Origin: a virus
Reading direction: 5' to 3' (one strand)
Virus record (IMG/VR): IMGVR_UViG_3300050015_000263
Span: 1-43,156 of that record
Length of the DNA: 43,156 nt
This document shows positions 23,561 through 32,263 of the stretch, piece after piece (position 1 is the stretch's first letter; the number at the start of each line of letters is the position of its first letter). The notes beneath the pieces were generated by a model. That model did not search any database. It was not told the DNA's origin and worked only from the letters and a program-made list of their open reading frames with translations. Both the position numbers and the translations under genes were made by a program.

Positions 23561-25678
23561 ATGGTGAAGAAAGCGATGGCGGCGGAGAAGGGCAAGGTGC
23601 TGGCGGCGGAGAAGAGTTCGGGGACGCTGGCGAAGATTCCGTTGCGGGCGGCGCGGGAGATTACAATCGGACCGATCGAAGCCGAAATCAGGATTTCCGA
23701 AATTCGGTATTCCGAAACCCAAACCCGCGCATCAATCGACATGGGGCGCGTCGGGGAATACGCGCAATTGATGCGTGAGGGTATCGAGTTTCCGCCGATT
23801 GATGTGTTTCAGGATGCGTGTGGATACTGGCTTGGGGGCGGAGTGCATCGCACATTGGCGATGCAGGAAACCGGGCGGGAAATGATCACGGCGCGGTTGC
23901 GCGACGGTGGGCGGGTCAGCGCGATCATGTTCGGGGCGGGCGATAACAAGCACGGCATGATCATGAGCCGTGCGGACCGGGGGCGGGCGATCAAGATGTA
24001 TCTGGAGGCGGCGGCGGAGGGTGGGCTCAATCCGTCCTCACGGGAAGTGGCGCGGCATATCGGATGCGATCACCACACGGTGGAGTCCGTCCGGCAGAAG
24101 GTTGCGGAGGGCGAGGAAAAGGGGTTGGGGAAAATCCCCAGTTGGGCGCCGGAGACGCGCACCGATAAGCGCGGGGTGGCGCGCACGGTGGCGCCCGCGA
24201 AGCCAAAGGCGGGCAAAAGAGGGGGGATACCGGAGCCGCTTTTTGCGGCGAATCAAGCGGTGCGGGTGAGCAGGGGAGAATACAGGGGGCAGCTTGGGAT
24301 CGTGGAGGGGATCGATGCGGCGGCCTCGAAGGGGGATCAGCACTATTACCGGGTGCGGTTCGGTGGCGGGGAAAAGCTGGTTTTTGCCGAGGGGGAGTTG
24401 GATCGCGGGGTATCGGTGTCGTCCGCGCCGACTCCGCGCCATGGATTAGGGATTACGCTGCGTGTGATCGGCGGGGAGGGGATGCCGAACTATATGTGCA
24501 GGCATATCGGCAAAACCGGCAAGGTTACTGAAATCGTTCCCGCTGAAAACCCCGGCGAGATGCCGGGTTATGTCATTCAATTTTTAGATGAAGAAGACTG
24601 CGAGGAATTTCAGGAAGCGCATCTGGAGTGGGTGGCGGATGGGCGCGTGGGAACACTGAGCGTGGCGCCGAAGAAGAAGTCCGAACCGCCGGCGGCGTGG
24701 AATGGAACGAGTTTTGCGCGGCGCATGGCGGAGGCGGCGACGGCGGATGAGTGTCGCAAGGTCATCGGTGAGATCAAGGCGGCGGTCGAATACTTGATGC
24801 GTGCGAACGGCGACGTGCCGGCGATGGGGCAGATCACGCCGAAGTTTTGCATGGGATGGTTGCCGGAATCGGTCAAGGCTCTGGATAAGGCGGTGGCGGC
24901 GGCCTACAAGGGCAGTCCGGTGCGTAAACTTTATGCCGCCGAACTCGGGGCGCTGGCGCGCTGCGGCAAGGAGGCGATGGCGATCTGGAATGAGCGTTAC
25001 GCGGCATCGGATTGGATGGGGTACGATATCGATCTAAAGAGCCTGGATGAGGCGCGGGGCGTGGCGGTCGGGGTGGATCTGGCGCCGGGTGAGTCGCGCA
25101 CGGTGGGTGGCGTGTTGCCGCTGAGCGAACTCGAGATCAATGAGGGTGTGCGCAAGGCGCTGGAGTTGCTGGCGGGAGAGAGCGAGGCGCTGTGGGGCCT
25201 GAAGACCGCAACCGATGATGAGTTGCTCGACCTGGCCGGGCAGATGTTGGGCGAGGGCGAGGGCGGGATGAATGGCGATGCTCCGAACATTGAAATCATG
25301 CTTTACGGCGGCGCCGCGCCTTATGTGGCGTTCCATGAGATCGATAGCGGCGATCTGATTTTATCGGTTTCGGATAGGGAGTTGGTGCGCCGGATGCGCG
25401 CAATCTGGGGGATCGATCCGCCAGAGGAGGCGGAATTCGGAGACGCCGTGGATCGTGCGGCGGATGAGGGGGAGCACGTGTGTGGCCAGGCATTTCTAGT
25501 CGGCGCGGCGCGATTCGAAGGCTGCTTGAGCCGCATTCGGCGGGAGCTTGAAATCATCGGCGCGATTGGACTGGAGGAGATCCACTACTCGGGGGTGGCG
25601 GGGATGCTGGAGGATTTAATGGATGAGATGATGGGGCTACTGGATCGGGTGCGGCTTGCGACCGATCGCGAAGAGTAA
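23561..25678 (+). CDS. ParB-like protein with KOW-like domains
   Basis: 705 aa. Residues 42-105 show the ParB/Srx fold: ISEIRYSETQTRASID, PPIDVF and GGGVHRTLA, the last in place of the usual G-x-R-R box. A helix-turn-helix lies at 158-180 (SSREVARHIGCDHHTVESVR). Two small beta domains follow (VSRGEYRGQLGIVEGI and CRHIGKTGKVTEI), KOW-like. The remaining half is unrecognised. Phage ParB-like proteins act as DNA-binding regulators, methyltransferase partners or CTP-dependent clamps; the long C-terminus is not typical of segregation ParB. SD AAAGGGG. Confidence 0.7.
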   Translation: MVKKAMAAEKGKVLAAEKSSGTLAKIPLRAAREITIGPIEAEIRISEIRYSETQTRASIDMGRVGEYAQLMREGIEFPPIDVFQDACGYWLGGGVHRTLAMQETGREMITARLRDGGRVSAIMFGAGDNKHGMIMSRADRGRAIKMYLEAAAEGGLNPSSREVARHIGCDHHTVESVRQKVAEGEEKGLGKIPSWAPETRTDKRGVARTVAPAKPKAGKRGGIPEPLFAANQAVRVSRGEYRGQLGIVEGIDAAASKGDQHYYRVRFGGGEKLVFAEGELDRGVSVSSAPTPRHGLGITLRVIGGEGMPNYMCRHIGKTGKVTEIVPAENPGEMPGYVIQFLDEEDCEEFQEAHLEWVADGRVGTLSVAPKKKSEPPAAWNGTSFARRMAEAATADECRKVIGEIKAAVEYLMRANGDVPAMGQITPKFCMGWLPESVKALDKAVAAAYKGSPVRKLYAAELGALARCGKEAMAIWNERYAASDWMGYDIDLKSLDEARGVAVGVDLAPGESRTVGGVLPLSELEINEGVRKALELLAGESEALWGLKTATDDELLDLAGQMLGEGEGGMNGDAPNIEIMLYGGAAPYVAFHEIDSGDLILSVSDRELVRRMRAIWGIDPPEEAEFGDAVDRAADEGEHVCGQAFLVGAARFEGCLSRIRRELEIIGAIGLEEIHYSGVAGMLEDLMDEMMGLLDRVRLATDREE

Positions 25679-25691
25679 GCGTATAGTGTTT

Positions 25692-25771
25692 GGGTGGCGG
25701 GCGCGGAATGAAAAATCACGCGGCTCGACTCCGCGCCGGGAGTGCCCGGCGCAGGCGGTAACCCGCCACCC
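25692..25771 (+). ncRNA. Structured intergenic element
   Basis: A perfect 10-bp outer stem (25692-25701 with 25762-25771) encloses an 8-bp hairpin GCGCCGGG-AGTG-CCCGGCGC (25733-25752) and an alternative CGCGG-CTCGACT-CCGCG hairpin (25719-25735) with a T-loop-like seven-base loop. ATTTTTTT follows 17 bases later. Inside lies a 17-codon ORF (25708-25761). It could be a small RNA, an attenuator or a complex terminator after the ParB-like gene. Confidence 0.4.
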
Positions 25772-25812
25772 ACTTTTAATATTTTTTTGAAGCACGCACA
25801 AAGGAACAGGTT

Positions 25813-26436
25813 ATGAAGTCAACTAAAATACGAGACCTGGAAACAGTGGAGGGGATGTGGCTGGAGACGATCGAGTATGCGCGCGGGCTGGAGGCGGAGC
25901 TTGAGGCGTTGCGCGCGGATAACGGCGTGTTGCTGGCGCGGGCGGAGAAGGGCGAGCGGCGCGTGGGCGAGATGCGCGCGTTGATCCAGCGTTGCGCGGG
26001 GCGGATCAATAAGGGGCTGGGGCTGCGCAAGCCGCTGGGGCTGGAGAGCGCGGTGGATTGCGCGCTGGAGCGCCTGGCGGGGCGGCAGGAGATCATCCAT
26101 CGCCTGGAGCACCTGCTGGCGCTGGAGGCCGGGGCACGCGATGAAAGCGATGAGGTTGGCGAGGCGCTGAAACAGATTTTGGCACATGTATTTTTTTTGA
26201 TCGGCACGGGCTGGGGGCGGACGGGGCCGTCCGCGAGCCCAGAGAGCGGACATCGGGATTGCGGCACGGGGACCCTGCTGGAAGGCCCACCCCAAAACCA
26301 CAGTGAGGAACGCATTGACAGCCCGCCCCAATGCCCCGCTACGAGCCTCGCGCCGCAATCCGGATGCCCGACAGATCCGAGCCTCGCCCGCCTTGGCGCG
26401 GGCCCGGAAGAGCAAGAGTATGCATGGGAGGAATGA
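25813..26436 (+). CDS. Coiled-coil protein with repeat-derived C-terminus
   Basis: 207 aa. Residues 1-135 form charged helices (EYARGLEAELEALRADNGVL and so on). From about residue 136 the sequence (GWGRTGPSASPESGHRDCG...) is read from the GCGGACGG palindromic repeat (26217-26234) and related DNA, so the original gene probably ended nearby and was lengthened. AAAGGAACAGG is the SD. Function unknown. Confidence 0.6.
   Translation: MKSTKIRDLETVEGMWLETIEYARGLEAELEALRADNGVLLARAEKGERRVGEMRALIQRCAGRINKGLGLRKPLGLESAVDCALERLAGRQEIIHRLEHLLALEAGARDESDEVGEALKQILAHVFFLIGTGWGRTGPSASPESGHRDCGTGTLLEGPPQNHSEERIDSPPQCPATSLAPQSGCPTDPSLARLGAGPEEQEYAWEE
26217..26234 (+). repeat. GCGGACGG palindrome inside a reading frame
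   Basis: GCGGACGG-GG-CCGTCCGC followed by GAGCCCAGAG, the same element that carries the SD before 7604, 8435 and 9843, here translated in frame with the upstream gene. Confidence 0.75.
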
Positions 26437-26484
26437 ATCCGACGCCGCGAAGCGTTTATGGAAATTTAATGGATTGGTTGTCAG

Positions 26485-26521
26485 GTATCCGGCGGGCCGC
26501 GACCATTGGCCCGCCGGATAC
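26485..26521 (+). other. 14-bp perfect inverted repeat
   Basis: GTATCCGGCGGGCC (26485-26498) pairs with GGCCCGCCGGATAC (26508-26521) around 9 bases, followed by eight A on the + strand. There is no T-tract after the stem in either direction of reading, so a terminator is unlikely; a protein-binding or mobile palindrome is possible. Confidence 0.6.
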
Positions 26522-26550
26522 AAAAAAAACAACGCGAGAAAGGGGAGTGG

Positions 26551-26597
26551 GGCAATGCGGAATGCGGAATGCGGAATCAAAAACGGAATACCGTTTT
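26551..26597 (+). repeat. AATGCGG run and NATA-loop hairpin, copy c
   Basis: Three AATGCGG units (about 26554-26575) run straight into AAAACGG-AATA-CCGTTTT (26580-26597) and CGGTCGTGG. Here two of the repeat families are joined. Confidence 0.7.
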
Positions 26598-26647
26598 CGG
26601 TCGTGGTTGGGACTGGAGCAAGGCGGCCGTTGCGGCGGCGGGAGATC

Positions 26648-26779
26648 GTGCGGCGACGCGCGGCGGCGCGAATGATGATGCTGGCGTGCTTCTGGGGGAT
26701 GCTGGCGATTATTGCGTTGCGGGTGGCGCTGAACTACGCGGCGTGGCTGGAACATTGGGGCGCGGGGGCGGCGCGATGA
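26648..26779 (+). CDS. Small single-helix membrane protein
   Basis: 43 aa from a GTG at 26648 with GGGAG upstream (or 35 aa from ATG 26672). An Arg-rich start is followed by one membrane helix (MLACFWGMLAIIALRVAL). Its stop overlaps the ATG of another single-helix protein, suggesting a membrane pair in the replication region. Confidence 0.5.
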   Translation: MRRRAAARMMMLACFWGMLAIIALRVALNYAAWLEHWGAGAAR

Positions 26780-26880
26780 GGGCCGCGCTGGTGGCGGCCG
26801 CGCTGGCGGCGTGGATCGCGGGCGGGGCGTGGGCCTGCTGGAGGTTGGCGGCGCGGGGCGGAAAGGAGCGGAGTCCATGA
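26776..26880 (+). CDS. 34-aa single-helix membrane protein
   Basis: MRAALVAAALAAWIAGGAWACWRLAARG...: one hydrophobic helix with a basic end. ATGA overlaps join it to the genes on both sides. It could also pass as a signal peptide, but no domain follows. Function unknown. Confidence 0.45.
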   Translation: MRAALVAAALAAWIAGGAWACWRLAARGGKERSP

Positions 26881-27257
26881 GGCGATTCGAGGGGATCAGG
26901 ATGCGGGCGGGGGTGTGTGTGGTGTGCGTGAGTGAGGATGGTTGCGCGCGCACGATGTTGCCGCGGCTGATGCATCATCCGGTGCGCGACATGGGCGCGC
27001 TCTACGATTGGGGATACGAGGCGGCGAGCTACAACAGGGTAAAAAATCTGGCCTGGGCGATCCTGAAGCAGTGCCTGGATGAGGCGCTGGCGGAGCGGCT
27101 GCACGCGCACTTCGCCGTGGGGGTGCTGCGGCGGGCGGGGCGCGAGCGCTTCGCGATCACGGAGGATGAGATTTTTAATTGGGTGGCGGGGATGGGGTTT
27201 TTGGGGCGCGTGGGCGTCATTGACAATCAGGAGGCCGAGCGTGACGAAGAAGATTGA
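26877..27257 (+). CDS. DUF6166-like protein
   Basis: 126 aa. The pattern WGYEAASYNRVKNLAWAIL, then an Ala/Leu helix, HAHFAVGVL and ITEDEIFNWV resembles the small DUF6166 proteins of phages and plasmids, which have a W-G-Y start, a long helix and an I-T-x-x-E-I-x-x-W end. Their function is unknown. Family call is from memory of the pattern. It overlaps both neighbours. Confidence 0.5.
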   Translation: MRRFEGIRMRAGVCVVCVSEDGCARTMLPRLMHHPVRDMGALYDWGYEAASYNRVKNLAWAILKQCLDEALAERLHAHFAVGVLRRAGRERFAITEDEIFNWVAGMGFLGRVGVIDNQEAERDEED

Positions 27258-27852
27258 GCGTCCGATACTTTTTAGCGCGCCGATGGTGCGGGCGATCCTG
27301 GAAGGGCGAAAATCGCAGACACGGCGGGTGGCGCATGAGAGTTACCGCAACATATTTGAGGCCTCGTCGCTTGCTAATGGCTATGTCGCGCTCAATGTTT
27401 TTGCCGGCGAGATACATAGTCCCTATGGCAATCCGGGCGATCGCCTTTGGGTCAGAGAGACATTTTATATCGACAGGGGTTATTGCATTATTCGTCCGCT
27501 TCCCAGGGAGCGGCCGGCGGGAATTGATGATTGTATTTACTATCGCGCGGATGGCGAATGCTGCGAGCAAATACCTGAGTGTTGTTGCGGGGAATTAGGT
27601 CCAACGCCATGGCGGCCGTCGATCCACATGCCGCGCTGGGCCAGCCGGATCACGCTTGAGGTCGTGGGCGTGAGGGTAGAGCGGTTGCGGGAGATTACCG
27701 AGCAAGATGCTATTTCAGAGGGGATGCTGACGCTTGGCCCATCGTCGCGAGAAAGATTTGAAAAATTTTGGGATTCGATCAACGCCAAGCGGGGGTTGGA
27801 GTGGGGCGCCAATCCCTGGGTGTGGGTTATTGAGTTTAAGAAGATTAGTTAA
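27241..27852 (+). CDS. ASCH-like domain protein
   Basis: 203 aa from GTG at 27241. It shows RPILFSAPMVRAILEGRKSQTRR near the start, GNPGDRLWVRETF in the middle and RASRITLEVVGVRVERL-type strands with a final EG/W region, the layout of phage ASCH-related proteins that are thought to bind RNA or modified nucleotides. Cys-rich centre (CCEQIPECCC) is unusual. The gene lies before the primase-helicase. Confidence 0.65.
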   Translation: MTKKIERPILFSAPMVRAILEGRKSQTRRVAHESYRNIFEASSLANGYVALNVFAGEIHSPYGNPGDRLWVRETFYIDRGYCIIRPLPRERPAGIDDCIYYRADGECCEQIPECCCGELGPTPWRPSIHMPRWASRITLEVVGVRVERLREITEQDAISEGMLTLGPSSRERFEKFWDSINAKRGLEWGANPWVWVIEFKKIS

Positions 27853-27874
27853 ATATTAAAGGAAGTGATTAGCG

Positions 27875-30646
27875 ATGCAAAGCCATGAGCAACCTCCAAT
27901 CGTGGAAGTGGCGACGGCGCTAGGGCTGGCGATGAAGCAGATGACCACGGGCGAGATCTATATCCCATGTCCGGTGGGTAAGCATGAGCACGATGGGGAG
28001 CGTCCGCGGTGCGGCCTGGATGCGGAGCGCGGAACCTACCATTGCCTCAAGTGCGATCTGGAGGGGAGCAAGGGCGACGCGGTGGAGTTGGTGCGGCGCG
28101 CGGCGGGACTGGAATATAAAGAGGCCTTCGCCTGGCTGCGCGCACACTTTAAAGTGGCGGAACATGAGCATGGGCGCGGGGCCTACCGGGATGCATTAGA
28201 GGAGCTGGCGGCCAGGCGCGGGTTTCCGGCGGAGGCGTTGGCGCGCATGGGCGCGGAGGCGCGCGGGGAAGAGGTATTTTTCCCGATGCGCGACGTGGCC
28301 GGGGCGATCACGGGATACCGCCGGCGTAAGGGCGACAACGGGCAATACGAGATGCGCGACTCCAAAACGGGCGAGGCGAACAATACCAAGGCGATCACCA
28401 CCAAGGGAGCCAAGGGCGGCATCCTGGGGCCGTGGCCGCTGGCGGAGGGCGGCGCCGCGGTGCTGCTGGTGGAGGGGGAAATGGATTGCGCGGCGGCGCT
28501 GGCGGCCGGGGCGCGCGCGGTGCTGGGGACGGCGGGGAGCAAGCCGGGAAAAAAAGCGGAGGAATGGCTGCAACAAATCCTGGCGGGGCGCAAGGTGATT
28601 CTGGCGCCCGATCCGGATGAGGCTGGCGAGGGCTGGCGCGACCGCCTAGGGCGCATCCTGCGGGCGGTGAGCTGCGATGTCGCCTATATCGCGCCGCTGC
28701 CGGGGATGGACCTGGACAAGCGGCTTAAGAGCGCGGCGGACGCGCGGGCGGAGCTGGCGCGCCTGGCCTCGCTGGCGGTGCCGTGGGAAGCGCGTGAGGC
28801 GCGCGGGGGAGCGGGCGGCGCGGAGGTGCTGGTGGGCCCGGACGAGGCGCGCGTGTGCGATGAGGTCTTGGCCGTGCTGCAGCAAAAAGTTAAAAACATG
28901 TTTCAGCGCGCGGGCGACCTGGTGACCGTGCGCGGGGCGCGCAGCGATCAGTATATGCGGCGCTTCGGGGGGCTGGCGATCGTGGGGATCAAGGCGGCGT
29001 GGGTGCGCGACAAGGCTTCGCGCCATACCAAGCTGATGCGGCGCGTGGAGGGCGAAAAAAAGCAGATCCACACGCCGGACTGGATTGGCTCAATTATCGT
29101 GAGCCGAACCGAGTGGCCGTCGATCCCGGAGCTTGTGGGCGTGGCGAATTACCCGGTGCTGACCCGTAGCGGCGTGCGGCGGGAGTCGGGTTACGACGCG
29201 GACTCGGGATGGTTGATCACGCCGGACGTGATCCCCAAGAATTTAAGTGACCACCCCAGCGCGGAGCAGTTGGTGGAGGCCAAGGCGCTGCTGCATGAGG
29301 TAGTCGAGGATTTCCCGTTTTCCAACGAGGCGGGGGAGTCGGCGTGGTTGGCCTACGTGCTGACGATTTTGGCGCGCACGGCGTTTGATGGGCCGTCGCC
29401 GCTGATCCTGGCGGATGCCTCCGTGCGCGGCTCTGGGAAAACGATGCTGATCTCGATTGGCGGGATGATCGCCACGGGCGCCCCGCCGGCGGTGACGCCG
29501 GAGACAGTGGGCGACGCGGATGAAGTTAAGAAGCAAATTATTTCGATCTTGGCGGGCGGAGACCCGGTGGCGCTGTTTGATAACCTGACAAAAATTGGGG
29601 GATCGGCGATTGACGCGCTACTGACCTCATCGACCTACAAGGATAGGATTTTGGGCAAATCAGAAATGAAGACTTTGCCAAACCTGACGGTATGGACGGC
29701 GACGGGAAACAATCCGATAACCAACGGCGACGTGCGCCGGAGAATCCTTCCGATCCGCCTAGAGCCCAGCGTGGAGCGTCCCGAAGAGCGCGTGGGGTTT
29801 CGGCACGCCAACCTGGAGGCGTGGGTTACGGAGCGGCGCGAGGACCTGCTGTGCGCGGCGCTGACGCTGCTGGCGGGCTGGCACGCGGCGGGACGGCCCG
29901 ACCAAGGCTTGACGCCGTGGGGCTCGTATGTGGGATGGTCCGATGTTGTGCGTAATGCGCTGGTGTGGGCGGGATACCCCGACCCGGCGCTGTGCCGAGA
30001 AGAATTTTTGGTGGTATCCGACCCCGATGAGACGCAACTCGGGGCGCTGATGGAGCTCTTAGTGAAGTATCGCAATCCCATCACGGGCAAAGAGATCATC
30101 GCCAAGATTACATCGGAAGAGTTCAAGGGAGACGCGGCGGAGACGGTGCGCGAGATCGCGATGGGGCATGGCGGGATGAGCGCGCGGACGCTGGGAAAGC
30201 GCCTGGAGCGCTGGCGCGGGCGCGTCGGGGGTGGGTGGAGATTGGAGTCGCGGGCGGGAGCCGGTGGCGTGATGCGATACCGCGCCGTGCCTATTGATGG
30301 TAAATATATAACGGCAAGTGTTACCGATTTGCGGGATAAAAATAGTGGGTTTAGTGGGGATAGTGGGTTTGTTTCCACCGTTACAGGTATGCGCGAAATT
30401 GATAAAGGAGGAAAACAAAACAACTATAACCACCAAACCCACTATGAGGCGCTGGCGGAGGCGCGTGAGTTGCGCGATGTGTTGTTGGCGGCGCGGGGGA
30501 TCGTGCTGAAGCTGAGTGATACGGGCGGCCTGGTGGTGTTGGGATTGTTGGCGGATTGTGAGTTGGAAGACATCCGCCGGCTTGATGGCGCGATTAAGGC
30601 GCTGTTGGTGATGGAGCGTGATAGAGAGCCGGATATGCTGTTTTAG
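27875..30646 (+). CDS. Primase-helicase
   Basis: 923 aa. An N-terminal zinc site (C32, H37, C57, C60) of primase type; a Toprim core with EGEMD (201-205) and DPDEAG (247-252) for primer synthesis; then an AAA+/SF3-like ATPase part with Walker A GSGKT (520-524), VALFDNL as probable Walker B and WTATGNNP as sensor. It should prime and unwind phage DNA at the fork. The SD is AAAGGAAG. The C-terminal 180 residues are winged-helix-like and variable. It is the only replication enzyme seen; no polymerase is encoded, so host polymerase is needed. Confidence 0.85.
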   Translation: MQSHEQPPIVEVATALGLAMKQMTTGEIYIPCPVGKHEHDGERPRCGLDAERGTYHCLKCDLEGSKGDAVELVRRAAGLEYKEAFAWLRAHFKVAEHEHGRGAYRDALEELAARRGFPAEALARMGAEARGEEVFFPMRDVAGAITGYRRRKGDNGQYEMRDSKTGEANNTKAITTKGAKGGILGPWPLAEGGAAVLLVEGEMDCAAALAAGARAVLGTAGSKPGKKAEEWLQQILAGRKVILAPDPDEAGEGWRDRLGRILRAVSCDVAYIAPLPGMDLDKRLKSAADARAELARLASLAVPWEAREARGGAGGAEVLVGPDEARVCDEVLAVLQQKVKNMFQRAGDLVTVRGARSDQYMRRFGGLAIVGIKAAWVRDKASRHTKLMRRVEGEKKQIHTPDWIGSIIVSRTEWPSIPELVGVANYPVLTRSGVRRESGYDADSGWLITPDVIPKNLSDHPSAEQLVEAKALLHEVVEDFPFSNEAGESAWLAYVLTILARTAFDGPSPLILADASVRGSGKTMLISIGGMIATGAPPAVTPETVGDADEVKKQIISILAGGDPVALFDNLTKIGGSAIDALLTSSTYKDRILGKSEMKTLPNLTVWTATGNNPITNGDVRRRILPIRLEPSVERPEERVGFRHANLEAWVTERREDLLCAALTLLAGWHAAGRPDQGLTPWGSYVGWSDVVRNALVWAGYPDPALCREEFLVVSDPDETQLGALMELLVKYRNPITGKEIIAKITSEEFKGDAAETVREIAMGHGGMSARTLGKRLERWRGRVGGGWRLESRAGAGGVMRYRAVPIDGKYITASVTDLRDKNSGFSGDSGFVSTVTGMREIDKGGKQNNYNHQTHYEALAEARELRDVLLAARGIVLKLSDTGGLVVLGLLADCELEDIRRLDGAIKALLVMERDREPDMLF

Positions 30647-30719
30647 GATCTGGCGCGGGCGAGTGGCGAGTGGGCGTGTGTGCGTGATGCGATGTGAAGC
30701 GAGAGGATTGGGTGGCGAG

Positions 30720-31211
30720 ATGGATAAGCCGGTTGCCGTGGTCGTGAGCGCGAGGGAGCGCGAGCCGTTTCAGTTCAGCGGGCGCGTGCTGGCGAAGCGT
30801 GGCGAGCTTGAGGTTGGTGATTACTCTATCGCGGGGCTGGAGCGCCATGTGGCGGTGCGGCGGCGGAGCCTGTCCGATCTGCTGGGCTGCGTGGGCGGCG
30901 GGCGCGAGTGGTTCGCCGCTGAGTTGCGCCAGCTTCGGGCGTATCGCTTCGCGGCGCTGGTAGTCGAGGCACGTTGGGCCACGGTGCTTGATGGCGCGTG
31001 GGGCTGCCCGTCAGCCGTGCATCCCAACGCGGTTGTGGGATCGCTGGTGGCGTTCGCAATCTCGTATGGCGTGGTTCCGATCCTGGCCGACAACCATGAG
31101 ATCGCGGGGCGGGTTACTGAGCAGTTGCTTATCACATACTCTAAGATTTTAGAGAAGGAGTACAAGGCGATGGCGCGCGGTGCCAAGGGTGCGATGGGGG
31201 GCGATGAATGA
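30720..31211 (+). CDS. ERCC4/XPF-type nuclease-fold protein, motif altered
   Basis: 163 aa. LEVGDYSIAGLERHVAVRRRSLSDLLG (about 26-52) is the ERCC4 core, but the catalytic ERKx3D motif reads RRRSLSD, with Arg instead of Glu. GREWFAAELRQL and FAALVVEARW continue the fold. It may be an inactive DNA-structure binding protein or have shifted activity. The GTGGCGAG-ATG start at 30720 fits; it ends in an ATGA overlap with the next gene. Confidence 0.7.
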   Translation: MDKPVAVVVSAREREPFQFSGRVLAKRGELEVGDYSIAGLERHVAVRRRSLSDLLGCVGGGREWFAAELRQLRAYRFAALVVEARWATVLDGAWGCPSAVHPNAVVGSLVAFAISYGVVPILADNHEIAGRVTEQLLITYSKILEKEYKAMARGAKGAMGGDE

Positions 31212-31513
31212 TGAATGCGCATCAGGCCGCCGTGATCGTCGCCACCTGGTGTGGTTCGGGGTTCGATGCGCTGGTGCTGGAGCGGCGGGACTATTGCAGG
31301 TGGGCCTGCATCGCGGCGCATGAGCGCATGTTGGATTACGGGGTTGGCGTGGCTGAGTTGGGCCAGTTGCATGAGGCGGCGGCGGCGCTGGAGGCGCATC
31401 ATCGCGCGGTGGAGGATGCGGAGCGCGTGGCGAGGGCGGTGACGGCGCGCGAGAGCGTTGAGGATGTGTGCATCCTTGTTAAGTTGCGGCTGGGCGAGGG
31501 CGTGAGGGGGTAG
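31208..31513 (+). CDS. Unknown helical protein
   Basis: 101 aa, mostly helical and Ala-rich (HEAAAALEAHHRAVEDAERV). Starts in the overlap with the nuclease-like gene. No family recognised. Likely part of the replication operon. Confidence 0.6.
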   Translation: MMNAHQAAVIVATWCGSGFDALVLERRDYCRWACIAAHERMLDYGVGVAELGQLHEAAAALEAHHRAVEDAERVARAVTARESVEDVCILVKLRLGEGVRG

Positions 31514-31603
31514 GGGGGTGAAATCCTTGGGGTCGGGGCCTATATGACCGAATGCCCTTAAGGCGGGATGTGAAGGGGAGTAAAAGTTGAGGGGGTTGGG
31601 GTG

Positions 31604-31801
31604 ATGGGGAATTTTTGGAGGCCGGCGGAGAGTCCTTTTAGGCTGAATGGGGGGTGCTGTGTGGCGTTTGACCGGGAAGAGGCGCGGGGGTGTGAGTTTT
31701 GGGAAGAAGGAAGGGATGGGTTTTGCGCGCATCAGTACCAGAAGGATCGCAAGGGCAAGTTGGAGTTGGTGGGGGGATGTTATCGCATCGGAAAGGAGTG
31801 A
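31604..31801 (+). CDS. Small Cys-containing protein
   Basis: 65 aa from ATG (a GTG three bases upstream is the alternative). Four to five Cys spaced in CC...C...C...C order (GGCCVAFD, GCEFW, GFCAHQ, GGCYRI) suggest a metal site or small disulfide-free fold. Unknown function. Overlaps the next start. Confidence 0.55.
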   Translation: MGNFWRPAESPFRLNGGCCVAFDREEARGCEFWEEGRDGFCAHQYQKDRKGKLELVGGCYRIGKE

Positions 31802-32013
31802 GCGAAATCAGCATGCATGAGCAAATGGGGACGGATGAGGTTGATATGGGTGTGGGGGTGGAGCAAGAGGCGGCGGTGGATTATGCGACTGATTACGTGC
31901 CGGTGCGCTGCCGGTGCGGATCGACGGATTGCCCGACGTATGCGAGAAAGTTGCCAGTGAGGTATCATTGGTGCCGGGCGTGCGGGTTGCGGTTTAAGAG
32001 CGTCGAAAAATAG
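31798..32013 (+). CDS. Small zinc-ribbon protein
   Basis: 71 aa from a GTG at 31798 in GTGA overlap (66 aa from ATG 31813). CRCGSTDC and WCRACGLRF form a probable zinc ribbon. The N-terminus is acidic. Last gene before the terminator of the early transcript. Confidence 0.6.
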   Translation: MSEISMHEQMGTDEVDMGVGVEQEAAVDYATDYVPVRCRCGSTDCPTYARKLPVRYHWCRACGLRFKSVEK

Positions 32014-32035
32014 AGTATTAAAACATTGGGGTTCC

Positions 32036-32076
32036 GAGGGTCGATACCGGAAATGGGTATCGACCCTCTTGTTTTG
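32036..32076 (+). terminator. Strong terminator after early/replication genes
   Basis: GAGGGTCGATACC (32036-32048) pairs perfectly with GGTATCGACCCTC (32056-32068), then TTGTTTTG. Confidence 0.9.
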
Positions 32077-32263
32077 TATGCGGGGGCGGGCGCAATACTT
32101 AGCGCGCACGGTAACGGAGATTCCCCTGACTCGCGTTGCCAGGGCCGCCGGCGGATTGTTGATCCACCGGCGGGCACCTAAAAATTTTTGAGGGGATGAT
32201 AAGGCCGCCCGCGACTGGGGAAATACCCCACACGCGCGCGGCGATTTTTTTTAGGAGCGCGCG
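32077..32263 (+). other. Non-coding gap before packaging genes, possible cos region
   Basis: It holds a hairpin CCGCCGG-c-GGAT / ATCC-a-CCGGCGG (32145-32173), an AAAAATTTTT palindrome (32180-32189) and a GGGGAAATACCCC element (32217-32229). HNH-linked HK97-type phages often carry cos in this position; nothing here proves it. No gene of usual size is visible. Confidence 0.3.

Noticed and set aside
25692-25771. tRNA gene (acceptor-like GGGTGGC/GCCACCC and CTCGACT loop)
   Set aside because: The T-arm-like hairpin does not adjoin the 3' acceptor strand, and no anticodon or D arm can be placed.
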